Under the pieces are notes generated by a model. It searched no databases, was not told where the DNA came from, and saw nothing but the letters and a program-made list of their open reading frames with translations. DNA of 64,000 nt from contig MU278356.1 of NCBI GenBank assembly GCA_022385755.1, positions 383,522-447,521 of the forward strand, given 5' to 3'. Position 1 is the stretch's first letter. Every line of letters starts with the position of its first letter. Origin of the DNA: Trametopsis cervina (Eukaryota > Basidiomycota > Agaricomycetes > Polyporales > Irpicaceae). Of the stretch, positions 1 to 11,172 are shown piece after piece. A program made the translations under genes and the position numbers.

Positions 1-1612
1 CCTAGATACATCCATTTTCTACCCTCCCCTACCCTTTCTCTTATCTTTTCCATTTTTCCCCGTCTCTTGTCTTTTTCTTTCTTTCTCGCTCTTCCTTATC
101 CATCCCCATCCATTCCCCTAGTCCCATGTCCCATGTCCCAACCCCATCCCCCGTATTCTTCCTCGCGAGTGTAGGGCGCCGAAACCTGTAGGCCGTTCTA
201 TTCTTGTATTCTTACAAAGGGCCGAAACCCGTAGGTCACTTGTACATACTCTCTTCCTCCGGGACTATGGCTACCATGTATGGTGATCATCACAATATAC
301 TACACCATGAAGCATATCATTGTCGTTGTTCAGAATCCTTCCGCCGATGAAGGCGACCCGTGAGGCTCAGAATTCGCTGATTTTCAGTATCAGCTTAGTT
401 CTTTTTTATTTATTTTCAGCAACGGTCCATCTGACCATCTGACGAACTGCACCGGAGCGTTGCATTCATTTGTGATAAGTGATATGAAATTGTTGCGCAC
501 TAAAAGAGATAACGAAGAGCGAAGAAGGAAGCAAGGTTACAAATGAAACAGACAAGCAAACAACAGGTGAGATAAGAAGTGTGCGCGAGCTTGTTGATGA
601 GAAGGAAGGAAAGAAAGCAAAATGAAATAGATGTCGGGTGTACAAGGCAGAACGGAGAGATGGTAAGGAAGAGGAGTTCGACCAGACGGGAATGATACTG
701 TATCTTTGACAAATGTGCCGGTGAGGGAGGGAGGTTTCTCGGTTGGAACGAAGGTGTGCGTATTGGCTCGGGACTGGATTGTGGGAATAAACGAGAATCC
801 CAATGGCAGAGTAAGATAATGTGGTGGAGTCTGCTGGTGCGCTGATGCAAGTATCGGGTAGAAAAACCCGCGGCGGCACCCATTGAGGCTGACTATGCCT
901 GTATCATGTTAGCCGATGATGATGTTCACCTGGGCCTGGCGTCGAGCATCCTGGAGCGGGAAGCACAGACGTGAGGTGTTAGGCGAGAGTGTAGTAGCTT
1001 GTGGACTCATACCTCGTTGACAAAGCCGTACATGTTAGGCTTGATCGCTCCGTCAAAGATCGTCCCTAGTTCTTGGGAAAGACGGAGGATAAACTCTGCC
1101 TCTAGCAGCTCTGGAGGCTGCCTCTGTGCTGTTATTTCAATGCCTGCAATTTTAGTAGCAGGGAGGGTAGCTTTATCCTGTGTTGCCTGCTGAAAAGCCG
1201 AGTGGTTAGCGATGTAACGCCACAGGCTGTTGAGCATGAGCACACCTGTGGGACTTCGGCGGTCTGTTTCTTGCGCTGACGGAAGCCCTTCATGATGGTC
1301 AAGATGCCCATCCTGTAGATCAAAGAGTTGTTGATGCGGCGAAGGGGGTTGCCGTAAACCGGATGAGTATAAGTCCAAAGGCTACCGGACAAGCAATAGA
1401 GGCGGGATGTGTATGCGTGAGAGATGAAGATGAAGAGTGAAGGTTGAGGAAGAGATAGAAGACGACGAGTGGAACGAGGTAGAAACAGAGACGAAGAGAG
1501 ATGCAAGAGAAGCAAGGCAAGAATATATATGCGAATGGCGCGAGAGGGCTGCGAGAAAGATGAGTGACGAGAGGTGAAAAACTGAAGCTTAGCGGTACTA
1601 CATGCGCTGTTG
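1..1612. repeat. Copy A of locally duplicated block (left end cut by window)
   Basis: This segment aligns with gaps to 37799-39336 (copy C). Shared landmarks in order are a pyrimidine-rich start, the paired GCCGAAACCTGTAGG words (near 178 and 221; near 37955 and 38000), the AACGAAGAGCGAAG word (near 510 and 38270), and a small minus-strand gene ending in the same residues. Bases 1-95 are also identical to 36036-36130, the end of copy B. Similarity stops near 1612. Bases 1-908 contain no recognisable gene; open stretches there look accidental. Confidence 0.8.
909..1311 (-). CDS. Small hypothetical protein (about 94 aa), intact copy
   Basis: Three coding exons can be read on the minus strand. 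ATG at 1311 gives MGILTIMKGFRQRKKQTAEV, an intron with a GTGTGC donor follows near 1245, and a second exon runs to FGFVNE-like GFVNE near 1012. After a second intron the last exon encodes DARRQAQVNIIIG and stops at 909. The protein is basic at the N terminus with no signal or membrane segment. Upstream there is a TATATAT element near 1527 and a CT-rich leader, and the ATG follows a CTACAG acceptor, so a leader intron is likely. I do not recognise the family. The duplicated copy at 38656-39066 has decayed, so this is the only copy in the window that could be functional. Confidence 0.55.
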
Positions 1613-1649
1613 ATATAGAAATGGCGTCGGCTCGCCTCTGCATATATGG

Positions 1650-2846
1650 TCAACCTCGTTCAGTCTTGTTAAATGGCGTAGGCCGATGTTGTCATCCCGA
1701 GTCATATCCCAGCCATGGGATTGATACCCCTTCATGTCGACCAGGAGTATGGTATAATCCGCCACTTTGCAATTTCGGAGACATATGCCTGAGGAAGCCT
1801 ATCGCCTATGAAACTGTGAAGCGAAGAGAATGGCCAACGTGTTCGTGTATGCCTTACGGCAAACTTAGTACTATGCTTTTCGTGAGCGGTGTGACACAAC
1901 TAACGTAGCGGACGGGACTGACCTCGGTAAACCAAGTATGTCCTCTCGGGAGGCGGATGACCTTTACTTTGTCATCGACGACTATGTCGATGCTTCCGTC
2001 CGCAGTTTCAACAAGGTGCCCATTTACGTGAAGACCGCGTTCTATAAATCGATGCATGAGCGATACGAGCACACGGCCATTCGAATGCTATCAACGAACG
2101 AGGAGCTACCCTGAACACGACCCCGGAAGTGATTCTCGAACAATAAAGGTTAGGGCTGAGGCCTGTCGTCTAACCAAAACACGCGAAGTGTTGTGCAGAA
2201 GTCAGAGGTCAAGTTATGGAGTAGAAATTCGAATATCATGCATGTCCTGAGCACGAACTGGCTAAACTCTGGACAATGAGTAGTGTTGTGGGCAGAACGG
2301 CAGAACGGCGGTTGGCAGAATCGACAAGCGCTGGAAACTACGAATACTTGAAGATAAAGCCCGACGCAGGTCTCCCCATCCGTCGATGACCTAGTCGACG
2401 GTGTGCAATGCATTTTCTACATCCATCAAGGCATGTTCAATAAATTGTAGAGAGTTCCGCTACTTATCTACTCATGGGTTTGCCTTCAAGGGTTGCGGGG
2501 GGCGGTTGGCGCCGTTGTTCCGGCTCCCCCGCTATGTTTTCACCAACCCAAGCTCTGCCAATATCAGTGGTACAATGATCCTGCCACACCCCCTCGAAAC
2601 CTGCCTGGCAGTTCCATCCTGCAAAGCGCCATGGCAGAAAGGCAGAGTTCTGCAACAGCGCCATGGTAGAAAGGCAGAGTTCTGCCAACAACACTTGTCC
2701 GTGGGCGCTAGCATGAGTGATGGCAGGGCTATAAAAGGAACGATGTATATTTGGATGTGTCAGCACGTTGCGTCCTCACTGTGGATAAGGAGCGGTAGGC
2801 TTCATCACTCTACTCTCGACCTTCACTTTTAGGCCTCATCAAGACT
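1650..2846. other. Intergenic, no gene recognised
   Basis: There is no clear gene. A minus-strand open stretch of about 65 codons near 1860-2060 (GHLVETADGSIDIVVDD and onward) has protein-like composition and ends at a GTCAGT donor-like site, but I found no convincing next exon and recognise no family. Two tandem 32-33 bp units lie at 2626-2690. The 2700-2846 part is presumably the promoter of the CCCH gene. Confidence 0.4.
2626..2690. repeat. Two tandem copies of a 32-33 bp unit
   Basis: The units at 2626-2657 and 2658-2690 share the core GCGCCATGG-Y-AGAAAGGCAGAG, differing by one C/T change and one extra C. The unit lies about 160 bp upstream of the CCCH zinc-finger gene. Related GGCAGAACGGCAGAAC words occur near 2290. 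Confidence 0.85.
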
Positions 2847-4333
2847 ATGGATTCTGCATCGACCTCAGCAGCAGCCCTCAAAGAGGAGATTGCTCGTTTG
2901 ACAGGTATGTCTTCCAGGACGAAGCGAACATATATCATTTCGAGGGAGGTCTCCGGACGTCTCTATCAGATGTGGTCCTCAGACCGCTCTGCCACCGACA
3001 TTGTCCCTCTATCTCTTGCTAATTGGAACCATGTAGGCGCAATAAATATGCACAAGACATCCGCACCTCCAAGACCAGCAACTCATCCCGCAGGCCGACC
3101 GCGCAACAATGTCTACGTTAATCCCAACTACAAGCCCCCGAGTCTGGCTCCACCTCAAGCATACAAACCTCCAAGTGCAAACGTTCCTAAACCGCATATT
3201 GCAAGACCGGCTCCTCCTGCGAGCACAGGGCCACGCGATGTTGTCATCGGAGGTGTGGCCTTTCAAGCCTCTCGGCGATCTTTAGTTCGCAAAGACTGTA
3301 CGTCGTGTCCTTTTGCGCAAGGACTAGAAAAAGTAACCGCTATCTGCGACTGTCACCTCTTACAGTGGTAGAATCGAAACCCAAGCCTCCCGTAATCAGG
3401 CCGGCTATGCAGAGTGGTTCTTTTGCAGGCTCCAAAGCTGCTGCTATGGCCCAAGCCAACCGACTTTTCAAGTCTAGGAACGCTCGCCGAGGACGCGTTG
3501 GCAACCGCAATATGACACTCAATAACGCTATCAGGCCTCCGGGGTGCGTGCAATCTTGAACAAAGTATGGAACGCGAGACTAATATCATTCTGCTGAAGC
3601 CGGCGGCGTAGAAAGTATGTTGATAAGCCCTGTCCTCGCTTCACTACTACAGGTAAGTCACCCTGCTCGATCACAGTCGTCCGCTCATTATTCTACACAC
3701 ATAGGTGCCTGCACCCGTGGGTTGACGTGCCCCTACACACATGATCCAGACAAGATTGCGATCTGCTGGCCCTTCCTTCAAGGTACCTGTCCTCACACAG
3801 CAGCTACCTGTTCACTCTCGCACGACCCGACGCCTCAACGGACCCCACTCTGTGTCCACTTTGCCAACGCCGGCCGGTGTACAAGAACTAACTGCCCCTT
3901 CCCTCACGTTCGGGTTGGTGTTCGTGAAGGCGTTTGCCGCGACTTTGCTGTGCTTGGTTACTGCGAGAAAGGCCTGGACTGCACACATCAACATGTTCGT
4001 GAATGCCCGGATTTCGCGGAGAAAGGCGTTTGCACGACAAAGGGCTGCAAACTCCCTCATGTTATTCGCGCTAACCGCACTCGGCCGAAAGCAGATACTG
4101 CAACTCCATCTGCGAGTGTCAATTCTGGTGCTACTGACGCTTCGCATGCCAAGTCTAGTGACACTGACTCTGCGGAGCGTTCTTATGCGGAAGACGCAAA
4201 GCTAGGTGACGAGTATATATCTCTGACCTTTCATGAGAGTGAAAGTGAGGACGAAGGGGATGACGAGGAAGATGACGAGGAAGAAGAGGAAGAGGAAGAT
4301 AACACAGCTGCGGTGCCCGCAAGCGACGAGTAA
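2847..4333 (+). CDS. CCCH-type zinc finger protein, ZC3H3-like
   Basis: Probable nuclear RNA-binding protein; ZC3H3-type proteins act in polyadenylation-linked mRNA export. ATG 2847 opens MDSASTSAAALKEEIARLTG, followed by a Pro/Ala-rich linker (exon from about 3031) and a basic RNARRGRVGNRN stretch. Five consecutive CCCH fingers follow: CPRFTTTGACTRGLTCPYTH, CWPFLQGTCPHTAATCSLSH, CVHFANAGRCTRTNCPFPH, CRDFAVLGYCEKGLDCTHQH and CPDFAEKGVCTTKGCKLPH. The tail is an acidic Asp/Glu run (about 4240-4300) ending at TAA 4331-4333. Introns are placed near 2906-3030, 3300-3367, 3545-3612 and 3653-3704 by reading-frame continuity. The number and order of fingers match the ZC3H3 family; the N-terminal half is not conserved enough to identify. 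The export role is inferred from the family. Confidence 0.85.
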
Positions 4334-4608
4334 ATAACGCTTGGATATTCTGAAGTCCGTCATTGGTTGTACTGCCTTGTTGTACATGTATGTTGACATT
4401 ATATATACGTACGAATGAACATATTTTCGCGAATTTGGTTGGCGGGCACAAGATCATTGGTCTGCGCGAGTGCTTGAGATCGCTCCTGCAATTATACAAA
4501 TCCATACATGGAGATGGCGCATGATGGGGTGCCATATGATTGCTCTTATGTGTACGACAGGAAATGCGAGAAGAAAGCATGAACAAAACAGAAGACCAGA
4601 CGAACACC

Positions 4609-5197
4609 CTATGCCTCCGTCAGCTCGCGCAACCGACGTACAGTACTGTTAAGCAATTAATATCGCATTGACGTCTGTAGAAAGCGAGCAAACATACCTC
4701 CGTACTGTCGCAGCAGCGGTGGTGGTAACAGTCCATGCTCCACCGGCGAAGACCTTGTCACAAGCCTTGCACTTCCAGATGCCGACGGCCTGGCGTTTCA
4801 CGGAGTCCTGGACAAAACAGAGTAAGGACGTGTATGTCAACCTCAAATATCTTCAGCTTGCCTTGCCGCAGAAGGTGCAAGTGTATCGCGCGTGCTGCGT
4901 GATTTCCATCTGAAAAGGGGATTGAGATTCGTTACTCGCAGTAGAGTGCAGATACCGGACACACCTTTTTGACTTGCTTGCGGAGCGAGGCACCGTAACG
5001 CTACAATCGAACACCCCCGTCAGCCCTGCCCCTCACACAGGCCATCCCAGACGGCTCTTCGTCCTGGACGACGAACGAGATGTACTCACAGTACCGTACT
5101 TTCCGGTCACGCCAACCTTGCGGGTTCGTTTTGTCTGCGCGCATCAATCGTACTGTCAGCACTTCGGTCTGTAGAGATGTTTAGGCCTACTCACCAT
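4609..5197 (-). CDS. RPL43: 60S ribosomal protein eL43 (L37Ae/L43)
   Basis: Structural zinc-ribbon protein of the large ribosomal subunit. Six exons splice to exactly 92 aa, the normal family length: 5195-5197 (only ATG), 5090-5134 ([15 protein letters not shown]), 4965-5000 ([12 protein letters not shown]), 4862-4909, 4698-4807 and 4609-4645. The zinc-binding pairs are CTFC and CKAC. The intron at 4808-4861 starts with GCAAGC, so it is a GC-AG intron. The first coding exon is three bases long. An inverted 13-mer lies 60-132 bp upstream of the ATG. Exon sums and the conserved protein sequence make this assignment very safe. Confidence 0.96.
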
Positions 5198-5256
5198 GTT
5201 GAGGGTGGTCTTGAGGTCGTGGGCGGCGATGTGCTAGACTTCCTGCAAAGTGGCTA

Positions 5257-5329
5257 GCGCGTGATGGGACACCTGCCGAATCGGGACGCAAACTGTACAG
5301 TTGATCAGCCACACCTTCCCATCACGCGC
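5257..5329. promoter_or_regulatory. Inverted 13-mer pair upstream of RPL43
   Basis: GCGCGTGATGGGA at 5257-5269 recurs as its exact reverse complement at 5317-5329, with a 47-base spacer. A second pair, ACCTGCCG (near 5271) and CGGCAGGT (near 5344), follows each arm in the same relative order, so the arrangement is two opposed composite sites rather than one hairpin. Position relative to the ribosomal-protein gene suggests transcription-factor sites; this is inference. Confidence 0.45.
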
Positions 5330-6086
5330 TTCATACCCTAATCCGGCAGGTCTTCAAGATGATATGCGCGGCTTGCCGCCGAACGCTTTCACCATCTGCA
5401 CGTCTCCTGACAGTTATGAGATAGAGGGTCTGCTTTCGAATGTAAAGAATAATAATGCAAGAGCACTACCAAAACGCGATTTACGATGGTCTTCGTGATT
5501 TTCGGAATGCAAACCTGCTGCGCGAAAGCGAGTGGTGCAAACTAAGTCATTCATTTTCTGTTCAATGAACCTATTCATTGAATTGTCTCTGGCTTATTTT
5601 TTTAGCAAGCTAAACGATACAATGACGGCAATATTCTCGGTCGATATAGGAAGGTGGAGCTTGCTCTAAAACATGCGATGTCGATGCCGGATATCTCTGA
5701 GGAGCACAATGCAACAAAATGTGTGCTTTTGTGTGGTGCAAATGGTCACGGGTGAGGACGAGACCATGCAACTTAATTACCTGCTATCTTGGAAGGCGAA
5801 CCGAGAAAGAGGATAGCCGGAAATATATCCTGCATATTGTCGCTGCTTTACGTTGGCAGAATTCCGTGGACAGAGTCACCAAACCGGGCATCATATCGTG
5901 TTCGCTTTGCTTCTTAAACTCCCCAAGAGCAGAATCAATGTTGACACACCAGACAGCGAATACACTCCGTAGAGACGGTCTGCATAAATATTCCGTATTC
6001 CATCATCTACCAACATTCTAGTGATCTCTTTAGTTATGTCCTTCCCCAGCATACACGAGTTCACACCTACTACCAGGTAACCACAT
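5330..6086. other. Intergenic, no gene recognised
   Basis: The stretch lies between the eL43 promoter and the 3' end of the phosphomannomutase gene. Short open frames (for example 5719-6021, plus) have no protein-like pattern or splice support. I see nothing else in it. Confidence 0.4.
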
Positions 6087-7177
6087 TAAGCAAAAGAAAG
6101 CTCCTTGAGCAGCCGGATCGTGTCCGACGGACTTGTAACAGTGTGCCCGATGGTACGAGGGTCCGAGAAGATCTCGTAATCATTACCGCCCTACATTCAA
6201 GTATCAGTGCGAGCACGCTAGCTTATAGCAAAGTAACATCAGCGAACCTTGTACGTCTTGTCTCCGAAGAAATGAATTTCTTCGAATTGTTCATCTTCCA
6301 CGTGGCGAAGACAGAATGTCTTGTCCCAGCCGTTGGGGAACACGTCAAAGGAGATCTGACCGCCAATGGAGAAGGTGAGGCCGTAGTCGGCGAACTTCTC
6401 GCGCAGGACTTTGACGAAGGCAGCGCGAACGCCATGTTCCTAAGGAAGTGTGGGCTCAGAGTTGGTCAGGATGAGATTTCCATAGGAACGGCATGCCTTG
6501 TCGTAAGCCTCGAACGCGTTTCGCTCAGCTATACTATGGTGGGGATCGTTTGAGCTAACGAAGCACATGTGAGATCATAGTACGGGGACATACGTCGCGT
6601 TTCTGCCGATTGGGCTGACGTTGATCATGCCATTACGGAACTCAATGAATGTTCCCCTAAACATGGATGTTAGACTGTCATGCGCGATTTCAATTCTCTC
6701 CACTCGCCTCTTTATGGGGATGTCCAAATCAGCAATGTAATGCAGGATGAAATTCGCCAACGGCTTGTATCGCTCCTCTCCTACGAATTGAATGAAAGAT
6801 TCCGAAGGTAGCTGGACCCCAAGCTTGTACGCGGTCAATCCATTCTCCGTAAAGAAGTAGTCGAACTCATCGACCGCTGGGCAAATACGTCAGCATCTAC
6901 CTCACTTAATAGCGTAATGGGAAGTACCTGTGGCACCGTGCACGGACAACTGCTCAGAGACCTTCACGAAGTCGGATCCACCGACAACTCCGACGGCGTA
7001 CTTCTTGCGCAGCTCACGGAATAGCTGTATAATCTCTAAAGATGCTGTCTGGGCCGTGTGAGACACGTCGAGGGCACAATCGCGAGATGATCTACATACC
7101 TGACGAGCGAGTGTCAGAGTTCCATCAACATCGAAGAGCAACAGCTTCCTGCGGTTTGCAAAGGCTTGAGAAGGCAT
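6087..7177 (-). CDS. SEC53: Phosphomannomutase
   Basis: Cytosolic enzyme converting mannose-6-phosphate to mannose-1-phosphate for GDP-mannose, dolichol-linked glycans and GPI anchors. ATG 7177 gives [20 protein letters not shown]; the DVDGT motif holds the HAD-superfamily nucleophile Asp and acid/base Asp. The next exons read [19 protein letters not shown] and [10 protein letters not shown], then [18 protein letters not shown], the sugar-phosphate binding region. The last exon carries [18 protein letters not shown] and ends LLKELSFA at 6087. It is interrupted by several introns, the first with a GTATGT donor after TLTLARQ. An in-frame ATG at 7189 would add four residues. The gene diverges from lanosterol synthase. 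Confidence 0.95.
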
Positions 7178-8014
7178 AAATGTACGCAAAAAGTTCGAGC
7201 AGTGGTGGGTAGCTCAGCGTATGTAGCGAGGGTCAGTGAAAGACACGGTGGCAAGGGGCATGCATCAGTGAGGCTAAGGACATCGTGTTTAATTACAGCA
7301 TGAGCGCGACCACACGTGCACCGGCGCGCCCAGCGGCGACCGTGCTTCAGGCAGTCGAGCAATACAGCAGCCGTTTCGTGTTGCACCATACATGTCAAGG
7401 CAAGCCGAATGAAAGCGAAAGTAAGACCACTTTGTACGTCTCGTGGTGGTGTTTGTGGGAGGGCTCTCCGTTGACTTGGGCTCACACACAAATATTAATG
7501 ACACTAACGGGACCATGTCCCTGCGGGATCCTCACAGTATTTCGGCCAACAAGGACTTGCAAGGCATGTTACCTGCCCAGCCAGAATATGATGCATACCA
7601 TTCTCACCAGACTTGTCGCTTGTTTCGCGTTGGTCGATGCCCACTGCCATTCAACACATAGAACGTGCGATGACAGTTCAGTTCTGGTAGACATGTTTCA
7701 TAGCCATGACTCGTGAGCAGCGTGTTCGTATTCCTAAATCTTGAGTGAGGTTGACAGCATAGTAAGTTGCATCCGTTCTTTGGGAATCGCGGGGTAGATA
7801 TTACTCTGTGGTTTCGGACGAAGCAGTGATTTCATGGTGCATCGTCACGGGATTGCTGAAAGTTATGATCTCGCCCGGGCGCCAAACGCGTGTCGAACGA
7901 CTTGTGCGCGAACTATATTACACGCAAACGAAACCATGGCATTCCATCCTTCCCGTCTCACCCCCGCTCTGACGCACCTCCAAGCGTCCTTCCGACCGCC
8001 GACAAAATCTCTAT
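7178..8014. other. Divergent intergenic between SEC53 and ERG7
   Basis: About 840 bases separate the two start codons. No convincing gene is present; open frames on both strands overlap without splice logic. A TCTCACCCCCGC word near 7957 resembles a sterol regulatory element but differs from the TCACNCCAC consensus, so I do not call it a site. Confidence 0.4.
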
Positions 8015-10758
8015 ATGGCCTATAGTCCCCTTCCAGATACTCCAGCCTCGGGCGAGACACATGTCACAGATTACTCACGCTGGAGGTTCTCCTTGACGCA
8101 AGACGGCGGTCACCTCTGGAACTATCTGCAGACGGACGAGGAATGTAAGGAGCAACCACAGACAATATTAGAGAAATATTGGCTCGGACTTCCTGTGGTA
8201 TGTCGCCTTTGGTTCGCGTCATGACCGCTCCTGATATACGAGCAGGACCTCCCTGCGCTACCCACACCAAAAGACCCGCTATCCGCCGCACGCAATGGGT
8301 ATACCTTCTACAAACACTTGCAAGCGGAAGATGGGCATTGGCCTGGGGAGTACGGTGGGCCAATGTTTCTAATGCCGGGGCTGGTCATCGGGTCGTACGT
8401 TACGGGCATGCCCTTCAAACTCGAAGAGAGGAAGGAAATGATCCGATACTTGCTCAATACCGCGAACTCGGAAGACGGTGGTTGGGGAATGTAAGCTATT
8501 CCATCCGAGCGTAAGCCGTTCTAATACGTCCACAGCCATACCGAAGGCCATTCGACCGTGTTCGGGACGGCACTGAACTACTGTGTGATGCGCATCCTCG
8601 GCGTGAGCGCAGACCATCCTGCCCTTGTAAGGGCGCGTGCATGCTTGCACAAGCTCGGTGGAGCGACAGGAATACCCGCTTGGGGGAAGTTCTGGCTCTC
8701 AATCCTGAATGTGTACGACTGGGAAGGGAACCAACCCGTGCCACCCGAACTATGGTGAGTCTGAATCTTTCGCCGTATTAACCCTCCTTAATGGAGCTAT
8801 GTAGGGTATTCCCCGACTGGGTTCCCTTTCACCCGCATAAATGGTGGATTCACACGCGAACTGTCTACATCCCCATGGCCTACCTCTACGCCATACGATA
8901 CACCATGGAGGAGAACGACTTAATACTGGCTCTTCGGGAGGTAATTGTCGTTCACACCGCTTACCTTTACGCTATTCTCATCAGTTCACAGGAACTATAT
9001 CCCGAAAACTATTACAAAATCGACTGGTACGCTCAGCGTAATAATATTGCCGAGGTAGACGTCTATATGCCTCACTCCAAAGTCCTCAACGCGCTGTACG
9101 GCATCCTGAGCGTGTACGAATCCTGCACTATCCCGCCTCTGCGACGCATGGCTCTCCGAAAATGCTACGACCTCATCGTCTGTGAAGACGAGAACACCGG
9201 CTACCAAACGCTTGGGCCTGTCTCAAAGATGATGAACCTCATCGCACGGGTGCATGTAGAGGGCCCGGAGAGCGAGGCGTACAAGATGCACATGCAAACG
9301 CGTCAGGACTTTCTGTGGATCGGTGCGCAAGGCATGATGATGACGGGAACGAACGGCAGCCAGCTGTGGGACATGGGTTTTATCACTCAGGCACTGGTGG
9401 AGAGCGGGCTCGCGCACGAAGAGGAGAATCACGAGAGCCTGTTGGGTGCGCTGAAGTGGCTCGACATGTGCCAGATTAAGGACCACCCGCAACACTTCGA
9501 GGTGTCGTACAGACATCCTACCAAGGGCGCCTGGCCGTTTTCAACGAGGACCCAAGGGTATACTGTGAGCGATTGTACGGGTGAGGGCCTGAAAGCTGTG
9601 TTGTACATGCAAAATCACGTCAAGTAAGTTCGATCTGGTCACCTCTCCCGCTCTCGATGTCTGATACGAGTACATAGGGGAATGCCTAAACTCATATCAG
9701 ATGCACGGCTCAAAGATGCGGTCGACATTCTCCTTGGCATGCAAAATCCGGATGGCGGATTCGCGAGCTATGAGTTGATCCGTGGTCCTCAGTGGCTGGA
9801 GTGGTTAAACCCTGCGGAAGTGTTTGGTACGTTTTCTAAAACCGGCCAGTGGATGACCGTCTGATATATTGCAGGCGATATCATGATCGAACATAGTTAC
9901 CCCGAATGCACAACGTCCGTAGTGACTGCTCTGTCAATATTTAGGAAACACCATCCTGAATACCGTTCGGGGGAGATTGAGTGCGTTTGATCTTACTTAG
10001 TCGTCGCTCATGCGTTCTGACGGTGTTGCAGGCGTGTCATCCACACCTCAGTCGACTACCTACACCGCGCTCAAAAACCTGAAGGTGGCTGGTTCGGCTC
10101 GTGGGGAATTTGTTTCACATACGCTACCCAGTTCGCGCTGGAGAGTTTGTCGCTGGTGGGCGAGACATATGCCACAAGCGAGTACTCCCGACGTGCATGC
10201 GACTTCCTTATCAGCAAGCAGCGCGACGACGGTGGATGGGGCGAGAGCTATAAGGTTCGTGGATGATTTATCGTGACATGTGCGTGCTCGAGCTCAACAA
10301 TCATAGTCATGTGAGGTCATCGCGTGGGTCGAGCACAAACAAACGCAGACTATTCAAACAGCGTGGGCGGCGATGGCGCTCATGTACGCTGAATATCCAC
10401 ACCCTGAGCCCATCGAACGAGCAGTGAAGCTTGTAATGTCGCGGCAGCTTCCGGTGAGCACACCCTATACTATGCGCGCGATAAGCTTACGGAGTATATC
10501 ATGGTGCAGGATGGCTCGTGGCCCCAGGAAGCGATCGAGGGCGTGTTCAACAAGAACGTTGCGATTGCATATCCGAACTTCAAGTTCTCATTCACTATCT
10601 GGATGCTTGGCCGGGCGCACACTTATTTGGCGAAGCTGAAGGGCCAAAGAAAGATGAACGGGAACGGTGCCGCTAAGACGAAACCGAACGGCTACGCGAA
10701 CGGGAATGGGTACACGAACGGACATGCTGCAGCCAACGGCAATGGTGTCGGGCATTAA
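8015..10758 (+). CDS. ERG7: Lanosterol synthase (oxidosqualene cyclase)
   Basis: Membrane-associated cyclase turning 2,3-oxidosqualene into lanosterol, the first sterol of ergosterol synthesis. ATG 8015 opens [20 protein letters not shown], then the family sequence [48 protein letters not shown] and [18 protein letters not shown] can be read through about eight introns. The catalytic acid region reads [10 protein letters not shown] near 9570; the usual motif is DCTAE, so the protonating Asp is kept and Ala is Gly. QW-type repeats include DGGWGESYK and the final [11 protein letters not shown]. The C terminus carries a low-complexity Asn/Gly tail ([18 protein letters not shown]) beyond the conserved [13 protein letters not shown]. 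Stop TAA 10756-10758. Only the tail and the DCTGE variant are unusual. Confidence 0.95.
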
Positions 10759-11172
10759 TCATGCATCGAAGAAGAGACTTCAGGACGATCATATGTTAGT
10801 ATCGTATAGTCATGTGTTGCCATGTTAGAGTGTAAGGCTCCATTCTTGTTATTCTACCATGCCTCTGGTTGACCGCTACACCTGGTCACATCGATGGGAT
10901 CATTCAGTCTGAGTAGAAGACTCCTTGAGGTGGCGTTCTACAAACTCCTCGAGAACATCCCTTTGCAAGTGTCTGAAGCATTGCTTTCATTCAGCATGCA
11001 GCTTCGTGGATGTTGTACACAATTCTACTTTACAATCTATGCAGTACACGATAGCATCGAATTTGGGATGGCGAAAGCACGTCTTCAGAACAATTGACCC
11101 CCGCTGGCGGAGTCGAGAGAGGAGAGCAAGAACGTGAGACTTCGACTCTTAGTGAAATTACACCGCCCTCCT
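10759..11172. other. Convergent intergenic ERG7 / SNF2 gene
   Basis: 3' flanks of two convergent genes. I see no gene, repeat or RNA in it. Confidence 0.4.

Noticed and set aside
7957..7970. Sterol regulatory element before ERG7
   Set aside because: TCACCCCCGC differs from the SRE consensus and the region is CT/C-rich, so a chance match is likely.
9223..9516. Long minus-strand frames opposite ERG7
   Set aside because: They are shadows of the cyclase exon; the plus-strand protein is conserved and complete.
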